NCBI GenBank assembly: GCA_027924585.1
Contig: BSBM01000712.1
Span: 1,994,001-2,058,000 of the forward strand
Direction of reading: 5' to 3'
DNA length: 64,000 nucleotides
DNA from: Larix kaempferi
Taxonomy: Eukaryota; Streptophyta; Pinopsida; Pinales; Pinaceae
Numbering within the stretch: position 1 is the stretch's first letter; every line of letters begins with the position of its first letter. Below, in pieces: positions 10,773 through 21,800 of this stretch. The notes under the pieces are model-generated. The model did no database searches and had not been told where the DNA came from. It saw nothing but the letters and a program-made list of their open reading frames with translations. A program made the translations under genes and the position numbers.

Positions 10773-11230
10773 CATGTAATCATTCCTGGAGATCCGGATA
10801 GGTTGTGCTAGGCATGTAAAAGACCTGGGATGCTCTTTAGAGATCTTGCATGTTGCAAGACACTCTTTTAAGGTTTTGCTAGACCACATGTAATCAGTCC
10901 TGGAGATCCGGACAGGTTGTGCCAGGCACGTAAAAGACCTGGGATGCTCTTTAGAGATCTTGTAGGTCGCAAGACAATCTTTTAAAGTTTTGTGGAGACC
11001 ACATGTAATCAGTCCTGGAGATTCGGACAGGTTGTGCTAGTCACGTAAAAGTCTTGGGATGCTCTTTAGAGATCTTGCAGGTCGCAAGACACTCTTTTAA
11101 GATTTTGTGGAGGTCAGATGTAAAAATCCTGGGAGATCCGATAGATTAAGCAGTAAGCTCGTAACCAGTCCTGGGAAGCTCTTTCGAGGTTTTGTTGATG
11201 CACATAATCAGTCCCAAGGATTCCACAGAA
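10773..11230. repeat. About 115-bp tandem repeat in K1, four copies
   Basis: Copies start near 10773, 10887, 11002 and 11117 with CATGTAATCAGTCCTGGAGA or a variant, and each contains GGGATGCTCTTTAGAGATCT and a Cys-free, non-coding tail ending in TTTTAAGnTTTTG. The first three are close; the fourth is degenerate and trails off near 11230. From there to the polypurine tract (11231-11475) I see no further structure. Confidence 0.85.
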
Positions 11231-11475
11231 TGGCCGCTCGCAGAGATGATGAAGACCTATAGGAGGCTAGGCCTACATCCAACATGAAAAATGGATGGCT
11301 CTGTAGAACTTCCCATTACGAGAAGAATTGAGAGATAGCACCAGTGATCGAGATGACGAGTACATCAATGGTGACGATGATGCCCCGTGATCCAGTGACG
11401 ATGATCTAGCTCCAGTATTGAAGACTTGTGCCTATATGTATTGATGACATGTGTCAAGAGAATACCTTCCTAGTT

Positions 11476-11484
11476 AAGAGGGAG
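11476..11484 (+). other. K1 polypurine tract
   Basis: AAGAGGGAG lies directly before the TGTTGACG that opens the LTR. This is the usual place and composition for plus-strand priming in copia elements. Confidence 0.8.
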
Positions 11485-12075
11485 TGTTGACGTATTTGTA
11501 ACTTCGGAAGATATTCACTTGTATATTGTATGTTTTACATTTGTACTTTATTGTATCCCCAACGGAGATGTATTATTCCTCCGATTGGAAGTATCGTCAT
11601 TTGTATTTGCATGTGTCGCAAGTTACATTGTAAGTGTCGTAACTTATATTTGATGGGTTATTAGACCACCTTGATGGGGTCGGCCCTGTATGAGTCATGT
11701 GGATGGGTTATTAGGCTTCCTTAGGAAGTCGACCCAGTTAGGGTTAAAGGCAAGTCAAGTCATTGTATAAATCGAGAGTGTGTCTCTCTCATTCTATTCA
11801 TTCACTCACTCATCCAACTCGCATAGTTGAGAGAGAGGAGTGCGCACAAGTGGAGGAGGAGTAGTTGCTAGAGTTATCTATCTTTTGGGGATTGATCTTT
11901 GTGATCTTTGTATTGGGGCTTATTCTATCTCTGAGGAAGTTGCGGGGTTTTTCACCTTCTTGGTTTTTCCCGGTGAAATGCTTTGTGTCCATTGTATCTT
12001 GTGATTATTATGCTGTGCTTGTTATTCTCTTAGTGATCCTTGATAATATTGAATGAAATTATCGAAAAACTAACA
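11485..12075 (+). repeat. K1 3' LTR
   Basis: The 591-bp LTR starts TGTTGACGTA and ends ACTAACA, giving TGTT/AACA ends. A TATA box (TATAAAT, 11766-11772) is followed by CT-rich sequence, fitting U3/R. To the right begins different sequence resembling the end of a C-type LTR, so K1 is inserted in a C relative. The matching 5' LTR is outside the window, so the target duplication cannot be checked. Confidence 0.8.
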
Positions 12076-13240
12076 AAAAGATAAGTACTTCCTTATTATA
12101 ATGAATGATGATGTTCCATTGTTATAATATGGTTGCTTATGTTCAGTTATGGAATGTATGTTTGTATCAATTTGATGGATAGGAAGATAATATGTGAGCC
12201 TGAGTTATTATTATGAATATCATTGTATTGCATGAGTTTAATGCATTATAAGTCTTGAATGTGATAGATATAATTGTTAAATCTAAATTTATGCACCTTA
12301 CATGTTGTGTTATGTTTGATTAACCCTATGAATGAGTTTTGTGACTACACTTGATATTTGGGAAGGGAGGGGGGTACCCTGATGTGTTTCATAACCTCTC
12401 TGTGGGCCAGGTGAAGGGGGAAGGTCACGGGAGAAAACAAATAGAGTTTTAAGAAGTTCTAAGGCATGGAAAAGTGAAGTTATGATGAAATATTTAGCTG
12501 AGATAATGGAAAGGTTATAATCCTTATATGGTTGAGAGAGTTATACTAGTGGAAAGATATCTCCAAGAGCTTTCCAACGGTACCATACTTACCTTATTTG
12601 GCTCAATGACAAGGGAGAAACAAGTCTGGGAATTTTGCAGATATAGAGAAGGAGCTTCCGTATTTCCGCATCCGCAATGTGGATTGTGGATTGCGGAAAG
12701 GAAAATTTTTCAGAAAGTCAAGTTTGGACTTCTGCAATTCCGACATCCGTAATGCGGATTGCGGATTGCAGAAATGAAAGTTTTTCGGAAACTCAAGTTT
12801 GGATTCCCGCAATTCCAACTTCCGCAATGCTGATTGCAGATTACAGAAAGAGTAGTTTTCTGTTGACATTGGACTTCCGCAATTGCAGATTGCGGATTGC
12901 GGATCAGAGGCAACTTGCGGATTGCAGATTCAAGGGAGTTGCGGATTGCGGATTGCAGATCCAAGAGTGTTGCGGATTGCAGATTACATATCCGAGGCAA
13001 TTTGCGGATTGCGGATCTGAGGCAACTTTCAGATTGCGGATCCGAGGAAACTTGTGGATTGCGGATCCAAGAGTTTTGCGGATTGCGGATTGTGGATCCA
13101 AGAGAGTTGCGGATTGCGGATTGCAGATCCGGTGATGCAAATTGCAAAAATGTGTGAATGGAAGCATTAGAAGAAAAAAAAAGAGTATTAGGGTCTCCCA
13201 TCGCCTCTGAAGGACACCGAGGTGATCTGGGGACGCTCAA
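12076..13240 (+). repeat. C-type LTR fragment with GCGGATT repeats
   Basis: The stretch resembles the end of the C LTR at 48110-49032: both have CCAAGAGnTTTCCAACnGTACC, then clusters of AATCCGC/GCGGATT repeats, then GnTCTCCCATnGCC. From 12660 hairpin-like pairs (ATCCGCAAT...ATTGCGGA) recur about every 75 bp; from 12870 to 13135 the repeats become near-continuous (TTGCGGATTGCGGATCC). No primer binding site follows, so it is a fragment or solo LTR. Short ORFs across it in several frames are produced by the repeat and are not genes. Confidence 0.65.
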
Positions 13241-13662
13241 GGAAGTTTTCAATATGATGACTTCCTTGTGCGTGTTTTACATAACCAGTCAAGGAGGTAA
13301 GGAACCTTGTAGTGGAAGACTTGGATGCATTGGAATTGATGGGTGATCCATAGATGGAACTTCAATATGGATTTCCATGCAACCTTTGGTGGAAATCAAT
13401 TCAATGAAGGTGTTGGAGTATATATTCCCTCGGCTTGAAGCCATAGTGGAAATCATAGTGACAATAATGTATATAGTAGTGGACACCTGCTTAGACAACA
13501 GATTCATTCAATATTTGAACAAGGAATATGGTGACAAATTTGAATTGTAGGGGATATACTTAACATCAAACCAAGATGACAAGGTTGAGGAGCATTTTCC
13601 CTCGTATGTCCAAGAAGAGGTCGAACCTTCTTCAAATGCACTTGGAAAAATAGACTAGCAAG
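13241..13662. other. Unassigned spacer before D LTR
   Basis: No open frame, LTR end or repeat stands out. Scattered codon-like readings suggest old coding sequence, perhaps the end of an earlier element, but I cannot identify it. Confidence 0.4.
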
Positions 13663-16144
13663 TGATGGGCTTCTATTTTGCCTCATTTTTGTCATGGTTT
13701 GAGCTTAGATTGATAAATCGTTTTGCTTGCTACCTTCATTTTTGAGGTAAATATTTTTTCTTAAATCATGGTTACAAGCGTTCATAGATTATTTCGATAT
13801 TGTATGAGCAATCAAGGTGAAAATCCTATTTATTTGTCATTTATTTATGGTTAATAACTTGGATTCATTTTCGAATAAGAATTGGCACGTTATATTTTAT
13901 TACCTTGGCCTTATTTTGATTATTGTTTTTGAATTATAGGTCCAATACTCGTTCTTGTATCTACCACCAATTTTGGCGTTGAAATTCCATCTGGCATACC
14001 AACGTTGAAGATATGGGATTGTGGATTTGATGAAGTTCAGGAATGCCAGGACGATATTCATTCTATTCCTTTCATATCCCTTGTGCCACCATAACAGGCC
14101 ACGATCCAAGTTAGCAGTCGAGCCAATTCCCGTCAGTTCACGTTATTCCCCAGGAAGCTGATTTCGAGGGTGATTTTTGAGAAAATAGTCACGAATCTTG
14201 CAAAACTGTTAATAACCCACTTCAGAAATTGCCCCATTTAGCTATGTGAGAGCCGTTTTCCCAGAAATTGAATGTGTTGAGCTAAATTCTTATCTGATTG
14301 AAATGGAATTTCCCAGGATGATTTTAGTGGTGGCTGAATTGTTTTGTCAACGGACTGAATGATGCACTTCATTGTTATCATCCAGTTCCTATCATTTTGG
14401 CATTTTTTTATTCCTCTCAAACCTTATAAATAGACAATAGCATTTGAGACAGAGGCAGAGAGGTAGATACACTGTAATTTTGCTACTGTTTTGCTTTCAA
14501 TCTGTAATACAATTCCTGTGAGTTTTGGACCTACTGTTTTGCTTTCAATCTGTAATACAATTCCTGTGAATTTTAGACCATATGTTGTGGATGTAAATAC
14601 TTTATAACTCTGGTTCCTGGTGAATGAAGATGATTTCCTCGTTCTGCACTTCTTAATTGTGTTTGAGAATTAGCGTCTTCTGAAGCAGACTAGTCGGAGG
14701 CTTGGGCCCAACCAAGCGACTGGTTTTGCTTCCTTAGTTTACTATTGTAATTTATGTTTGTTCTATTTTCATGTTTGGTTTGTTAATGAATGAATGTGTG
14801 AATCTTTTCAATTTTCCATCATAGGATTGCAGATTTGCGTTCTTGTATAAATTTCTTGGTGTATATTACATCAATACTGTATATTGAGTGTTCTGGATTT
14901 AAATTTCTTGGTGTATTGAGTGTTCTGGATTTCATATTTTGGTTTGTAAAGTAATTAGAGTATTAACTCTGCGCCCTTATTCCTCGTGTACATGTATCGT
15001 GTGTTATTTTCTTGTCTCTATATTCAACGTGCTATTGCTTATTGTTGTAATTTGTGTAAATATAAATCTCTGCATTTGAATGGTTAGACCGAAGCTTTTT
15101 GACATCGAAATTCAGAAATAGAATAGTTATATGTGATTGAAAATGAATTGGATAAATGAAACTTGCATCAAGAATTCACAACATCCATTTCGTTTACATT
15201 TGCATAATGTTCTGTTTTCACCGCTGTAAAAGATATTGATTTACATGTGTGTTTTAAGGGTAGATCGAAATTTCACTTAATGAATAGACCGTTCCAGATA
15301 TCACCTAGTTCTTTTGTGTTAGAGTTTGATTAGCTTAAGAGTTGCCAGATTAATAAATCGAAAGGAGTAGATTTGGTTTTGATTTTTAGTTGTTATTAGA
15401 ATTAGATTAGAGTTTAATAAAACATTAAACTTTAACATAGATTGTGTTTAATTTATAAAATACAATAACCTCCACTTTGTAATTAACACTTGTGTTAGTT
15501 TAGGGTTTTGTTTTGTTTTAATTTCTTAAGAAAAAGAGTGTTAAACTTTGAGCTTGTGTAAGTTCCAACTTAAATTATAGGTTTTCAATGTTCATTCTTG
15601 AAATTGTATAATTCACATAGAGTTGGTGTGTGCTCATAAATCTTAGGAACAATAGGGTTTGATTTTGTGTTGTAAAAGAATTTAGGGTGTTTTAATCTCT
15701 TTGTTAATGGAAGAATTAGAAATTCATTTTATATTAGTTTGGATAGTATATTTATCATAGTTTCTTATTTTTATAAATAGGAGATTTTTCATAACTTTTG
15801 TATATAGGGATATTTTTAGTTTGTTTATTTTTTGACGCAATTTGTTTATAAAACAATAAATCATAAATTGTATTTAAAGTGTGTTTTCCTTATAAATTTT
15901 TTTCTTAGAAATTTTCATAGTTTCACAAAACATTTTATTAATTTCTCGTACTACTTCTTGTACTAGTTTTGATTTAGTTTTGAAAGCATCTAGTTATCAT
16001 CTTTCTTTTGTAAATCATTACATTAGTTAGTTTGCATTGAATAGGCTTTGATTCCACATATATTGTGCTTGCATCTCTAAGCCTACAAACCCCGATTGAT
16101 AATTTAAATGTTAGATTATTAATAAGCATATATTAGGCCTGACA
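13663..16144 (+). repeat. D 5' LTR (about 2.5 kb)
   Basis: The right end is set by CTGACA at 16139-16144 followed four bases later by a degraded Asp-tRNA-type primer site. The left end is a guess: TGATGGGC at 13663 is the first plausible TG after unrelated sequence. A TATA box (TTATAAA, 14424-14430) and a 48-bp tandem duplication just after it fit U3/R. The AT-rich remainder (14600-16140) has no coding content and matches nothing else here. Confidence 0.45.
14483..14578. repeat. 48-bp tandem duplication in D LTR
   Basis: Two nearly identical copies (14483-14530 and 14531-14578) starting CTACTGTTTTGCTTTCAATC lie about 55 bases after the TATA box, at the likely start of the R region. A second short duplication (AAATTTCTTGGTGTAT...GTTCTGGATTT) lies at about 14848-14935. 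Confidence 0.85.
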
Positions 16145-16148
16145 ATTT

Positions 16149-16166
16149 TGGCACCATTGTCGGGGA
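16149..16166 (+). other. D primer binding site, Asp-tRNA type, decayed
   Basis: TGGCACCATTGTCGGGGA differs from the familiar plant TGGCGCCGTTGCCGGGGA at three positions, all G to A or C to T. This site type is used by plant Athila/Tat elements, so D was probably one of them. Confidence 0.65.
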
Positions 16167-16395
16167 GGTGCTAAAGGGATTATAGCAGTAGTGGTTTGAT
16201 TCTTTAGTTTTTATTTATGCACTTTTTATGTTAGTTCAGTTTGTTTTCTATTGGTTTGAATTTTGGAAAGGATTAACTCGTGCGAATGGATAACTTGGTG
16301 ACAACATGGTCTTAATAACATGAAGAGTTTGAGTACATGATTGGTTTTATTGGTTTTACATTTAATTTTCATTTCATTTCTTTTGCTTAAAATAT

Positions 16396-16399
<4 letters not shown>

Positions 16400-16446
<47 letters not shown>
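16400..16446. repeat. (GA)n microsatellite
   Basis: A pure run of about 23 GA units in the D leader region. Confidence 0.98.
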
Positions 16447-16449
<3 letters not shown>

Positions 16450-16499
16450 GTTTGGTGCTATAAAAACCTCGTGCACCAATCCATTGCGAGACAGGACCC

Positions 16500-17058
16500 A
16501 TCAACCATTAAGAATGATTCAAATATGATCAAGAGTTGGGACGAACTCTCTCAAATCCTAGCAGTAGCCGAGGTTTTAATCTGTGCCACTCATGAAGAAT
16601 AAATCTTGATAGAAATGAAGAGCTTATCTGCCCCTTAACATCCACAAGAAGATCTAGAAGTATCCTTTGAATCCCCTTGTCAACCTATAGAGGAGACCAG
16701 AGAACCATGGACCACACCCGATGGAGAGAAACTTTTAGAACATGAGATCGAGGAGTTCCTTATATAGCTCTCTGAAGATTCTATATGCACCCAAGAGATC
16801 AAACATCTAAAAGAAGACGATCCGTATGGCATGGTAGAAGAAGATATGCATAGTGGTCCAAATGAGGAAGTGAACCACGAACACCATTACTATATTGAAG
16901 TATGGTTCCAGGCAACTATCATGCCACAAAAATCTCGTCTTCATAAATTCTTGACCCCATATCCATCAAAGCGGTTGGTTCCACATGTTCTAGTACTTAT
17001 TAAAGTATATTGTTCAAACCTAAATGTGAGTATACTTATAACTCTGTTACACACATAG
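16500..17058 (+). pseudogene. D leader/gag remnant, very weak
   Basis: A 75-codon frame (16831-17058; MVEEDMHSG start) and in-phase pieces before it have protein-like, Glu/His-rich composition, at the position where the D gag should begin. I find no motif that proves gag. The following stretch, 17059-18602, holds no ORF of note; it includes two related GC-richer blocks of about 35 bases (18094-18130 and 18190-18226, GGGCTATnGACnCnnGC) and otherwise AT-rich filler. Confidence 0.25.
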
Positions 17059-18602
17059 GTCTATTTGAAATAATCGTATACTTGAGATAAGGGTCTTGCT
17101 TTGGTAAGGTAGGATAGTAAGTAGGTAAATAAAAGATGCATATAGTTGTTAGTTAGTTCAAAAGTATAGTGCATCGTTGTTTTTGTTGTTTTTCAAAATA
17201 ATTAGTTGTCAAATAAGGTTATATCTCCTTCCAAGTCTTTAATAAAGTAATTTATGATGATTTGTTTGGAATTTTGCAGGTACTCCTTTCCATGGGACTA
17301 AGAAGGCATATTCATTTATGATAGGGAAGTGAATGCATTTCTTTTGGTTCTATTGCTTCATTGAAACTATTTTTCAAAATTGTTTTGTATATCCCATTAA
17401 TTTTTCTATGATTTTTCTTTATCATTTTTTGAGGTTGTTTTTCCTCTCCAAATTAACAGTTTGGGAAACTGTTAATAGAAGAAAATTTAAAAAAGGACAG
17501 AAATTAAGTATTAATTCCAAACTATTTTGTCATAACTAACCATTCTTCAGTTTTGATAGAGACTTCATTTTCTTATTTACAGAAGGTTTTGATTATTGAT
17601 AAAAAATAGTTGCTTGCAAAGTCTATATCATTAAGGGATTTATTGAAGAAAAGAGGGATTTGTATATTGATGCTTACAGCAGATTGGTACATCGTAGTCT
17701 ATGACCTTTGAGTTTGTCATCTAAGCATCTTTATCAGGACTAACAACAATATAATAAGTTTTTTTGCATAGAGGAACACTATTATTTTTTAAAGTTATGA
17801 TGCAAGGATTTAGGTCCTTTTTTAGTTATTCTCCAGTTGCTCCATCCACTTCACAATAAATTAACCCCCCACATATTGTACTCTAATTTATTGGCATGTG
17901 AGCATCTTTAAAAGGACTCTTATAAAAGTAATACAATTTTTTCCCTCGACTAGGTATCATCCTAGGCTTGTAAAGATATTTCTGGGTTTGCTCCCTCGTC
18001 CATCCATTGTGAAAAGCAATATCTCAAAGAAAAAATCTAAAAGGTTGGAAATCTTGGGACAAGAGAACTCGGTGTAAAAAGGGTTTAAGAGGCTAACCCG
18101 TCAGGGCTATTGACACCTGCTAGCAGTGGGGCATTATGCTTAGAGAGGGTGATCTAAATTTATTTCACAAGATGTCATAATGTTACCCCATTTGGGCTAT
18201 GGACGCTCGCGGGTAGTGGGTTCAGTCCTATGATAATTGAGAAATAGCATACCAAAAACATAATTTTTCCTTATAGCTATATCACTCATGTTGTTATGTC
18301 AGCAAGATACATGTGTAAAAAGGGATAAGGGTAAATGAATCTCATCTTTTGGAAGTAGGAGAATGGACTTAAATTGACCTTTGGACTCTTGTCTTGTGCT
18401 TAATTGTCTTAGAAGTGGGACCCATGTTTCAAAAATTTAGTGAACTTGACTGTCAAGCCTACTTTTACTACTTGGATGACTATTAGACTCAAAGGGAATG
18501 GATAGGGATGACTACTATTCTATCAGATATCATAAACATATACCACTTATAATCTCACATAAGATAAGATGAAAATTCCTTAATTTTGACTTAGAAAGAC
18601 TT

Positions 18603-19897
18603 TGTAATATCCCTCATTCTAACCTTAGGCTATTTTGGATGCTATGTAAATATTGGAAGGTGTGTTTTCCCTAGTGTGGAGCTCAAGGCCAAGGCCCACA
18701 CTAGTGGATGCTTAGGTTTATTTGCATACGAAAGTATGTGATATTCTGATAACCCATGTGCTAGTAAGCCATGGAAGATTGTAAATGATGTAAATAATGC
18801 TATGTAATAAAATACTAAGGGCTGGCTATGTCTGCAACAAAATGAGGGGGAATTATGTATCCACTAGGGTGGTGAGGGGGTGGGGGATGGAACCCTAGGT
18901 TTCCCATTAAATGCTGCTGTGAGAAAGTGGGTGAAGGACATTGTGTAGGAGGTCGTGGAGTATGTGAAAACCCAAAGGGACGGATGGTAGGGAATGGAGA
19001 TCGATTGCCTTGACCCGCACGTTACTCCATCCCTATAAGTTGTATTCCCCATTCCCAGACCGTGGTTGGGTAGACACAAGCTTCAGTCGGACACTGAGGA
19101 ATGAGCGAGCAGAGAGAGCAGAGCCGTGAAGCGGAAAAGGAAAAGTCGTGATTCTGTGTAGGGCCGTGAAGTAGAGAGATGAATACACTTAGAAAACCTT
19201 GCATGGAAGGAAAACCCTGTGGAGAAAGCCGTGAACTTGGGTTCTAGGGTGAATTGCGGAGCGTAAGATGCTCAGAAAAATGTGTGGAAGAACCCTGCGT
19301 TGGTGGTCGTGAACCCAGCTGTGGGATAATGCTTCTCGGCCAGAGAATGTGGAGAAGGAAACCTAAGTGGGAAGAACCAAGAGGTCTTAGATTGTCTGCC
19401 ATAACTCTGTAGATGAACCCATTGGGCTAGAAACCCTTACCCACCTTCCCATTTGCTTGTCCAAGCTAACCATGAGTTGGATGCCCTAATTGAATGCGAA
19501 CTAAAGCTGTGAGTGAGCCTCAGTGATAATCCTTAGTGGATACATAGCCCCATCTCGGGCATGATCTTTGATTGCTAAAATAATAAAGGCTAGGCAGATA
19601 TATATGGTTGGGTTGGAAAGTTGTATCCCATAGCCGGTTCGCTTGGAGGATTAATGCAAGAGATAAGTGTTTCTTGTGCCTTGAATGATGCCTATTTTAC
19701 ACCCATGCATGTGTATTTGTTTATGTCTGAGTGCATAGTGGACCCAACTAGTTATTAGGGATAAATGGCCATGGCCTATGCCTCATTTTGTTGTACATGT
19801 TAATGATTGATGGATGCATGACTCATTGAGTGTGAATGATGTTGCTGTAGTTATAGTTGGTTGAGTGTATGCATGCATCTATTTACTTATGGAAATG
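18603..19897 (+). repeat. C LTR, 5' part
   Basis: It starts TGTAATATCC and matches the C 3' LTR at 53494-54368 over its whole known length (shared blocks: CCTTAGGCTATTTTGGAT, GGTGGTGAGGGGGTGGGGGA, AACCCATTGGGCTnGAAnCC). The 53494 copy has an extra ~60 bases after AACCCTAGGTT. The copy here is interrupted at 19898 by B. Composition near 46118-46383 suggests the LTR may continue beyond B and again at ~48110-49032, which would make this the 5' LTR of the C element whose interior starts at 49033. Confidence 0.75.
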
Positions 19898-21266
19898 TGT
19901 AATATCCCAATTGTAGACTTTGAACCCCTATTATATTTCTGCTAAGTATTATTTCATTTTACTTAGGTGATTTCAGAAATATGATAAATTGATTTCTATT
20001 GACCATGTGGACCAACACATTAATGAGATTGAAGTCACCGTCCCCTAAGGGTTGGAGGGAAAATGCCACATAATAATAATAATAAAAAATTATTATTGGA
20101 GATAAATGGAAAACCCTAAAGAAGAGATTTGAGAAACTAATGAATTAAAAGAATTCATAAAATGAGGAATTTCCCACCTAAGTGAATAAAAAGTGAAATT
20201 CATTGAAACACTCATTCATTCATCATTATCACTATTCACATTCTCATGAGCAGAACACACAAGAGAAATGGGTGCCGAGGAAAAAAAAACCTGAGACAAA
20301 TGAAGATTGGTGAGAGAGGACAGATTTGGGAGAACGAAACTGGTCCTGAAGCCAAGTGATTGAGGACAGATTTGGGAGAAACAAACTAGTCCAAACTTAA
20401 GAGGGAAAATTTGGGAGTACCAAACTGGCCCAGATTAAGAGGAATCAGACAACTTGGTGTGAGCTTGGCCACTTAATTATGTGTAGGTAGGAGAACTACC
20501 CCAAGTTGCAGGAGTACTGCATTTACCTGAATAGGCTGTGTTTTATTGATTCTCTTAATGGATAAGGCTTAAAAGCCCCAGGGGCATCCTGGAGCTCAAG
20601 AGTACTAAGTTGGGTGTTGGGTTTCCTGCTGCCTCTGAAATAATCCCGAATAACTTGGGGAAAACAAGTTAAGGGTAATTTAAAATCTATACTCTACCTG
20701 GGGGACTGTGAACTCAACTCGAGGGTGACCTGAAAGCAAGGAGAACTTGCTGGTCAAAGGTTGGGAGGTTTGTGCTTGGTTCCACTGGTCATCAGATTTC
20801 AGATAAGTATCTATATGCTGTACTTACAAGGTATTTGTTTATGAAGCAGTATTAGTATGTGTTTCTGAATATCTCTGATTTACAGTTGAATGACCTATTT
20901 ATCACATCTGACCAGATGTAGAATGTATTATGGATTATTCTGAGCATAAATCTCAGCTAGAATGATAGATCTCTGGAATAAGTTTGATCTCATGATTAGA
21001 CTTAAAGATTTGGAATATTTATGATTGGGATTAATGTGAGGATACTGACATTCTGTTTACAGTAGATTTATAGCATTGGAATCCCTATGATGTTTTATAA
21101 GTCTGCAACAGTTTATACAAGGCAATCTGGTCCATATATTAACCTAGGGTTTTATGGAGCCTATTTATAACTGCATATATTTGTATTAGACTTATTCCAG
21201 TTTGGACAGAGGTCTTACATCTTTTATCATAATGTTGTGAATAGGGAAGCCATGTAAACAATGAGG

Positions 21267-21800
21267 TTTACATGTCTAGGCCTCATATATTTTCTTAATT
21301 CTGTGATGTTAGAGTTTATTGCAGAAAAACCCTAGAAATACTAATGTTCAGATCTATAGTATTTTTGAATAAATAGATCATCAGAGTTTGAGATTCTGGA
21401 TGAATTTGTATTGGAAGGTTGTTTTCTTTAGTATGGCATTTCTGGGTTAATCATTTTTATGAACTAAAGTTATTCTGTTTACTGCTTTATTTATGAGTTG
21501 AAGCATCGATATAAATCCTCACAGTTTACATGTCTATCCCTCATATATTTTATTAACTCTATGATTTTAGAGTTTATTGCAAGAAAAACCTATAAATACT
21601 AATGTTCAGATCTACAGTATTTTTGAATAAATAGATCATCAGAGTTTGAGATTCTGGATGAATTTGTATTGGAAGGTTGTTTGCTTTAGTATGGCATTTT
21701 TGGGTTAATCATTTTTATGAACTAAAGTTATTATGTTTACTGCTTTATTTCTAAGTTGAAGCATTGATATAAATCCCATGCTTGGATGAACCATTATCAT
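21267..21800. repeat. 268-bp tandem duplication in the B 5' LTR only
   Basis: The block starting TTTACATGTCTAnnCCTCAT occurs at 21267 and again at 21535. The 3' LTR has it once (near 43226). The duplication therefore arose after B inserted, or was lost from the other LTR. Confidence 0.85.

Larger units (their letters stand above)
6860..12075 (+). mobile_element. K1: Ty1/copia element, 5' part displaced by T1
   Basis: Copia pre-integrase, integrase core, RT and RNase H appear in order on the plus strand, followed by 1.1 kb of repeats, a polypurine tract and an LTR. Two stretches (about 7182-8075 and 8251-8704) interrupt the pol. The element begins abruptly where T1 ends; its 5' LTR, gag and protease must lie left of T1, outside the window. 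It carries frameshifts and stops and is dead. Confidence 0.85.

Noticed and set aside
10580-10801. ORF encoding an Asp/His-rich repeat peptide
   Set aside because: It is the translation of the GATGAT/TGATCA tandem repeat; similar peptides appear in other frames and on the other strand.
12660-13135. CRISPR-like direct repeats
   Set aside because: Unit and spacer lengths are irregular, the units are inverted pairs, and the setting is a plant retrotransposon.
12603-13252. Overlapping ORFs of 80-180 codons on both strands
   Set aside because: All read through GCGGATT repeats whose unit lengths keep frames open; no domain or codon preference.
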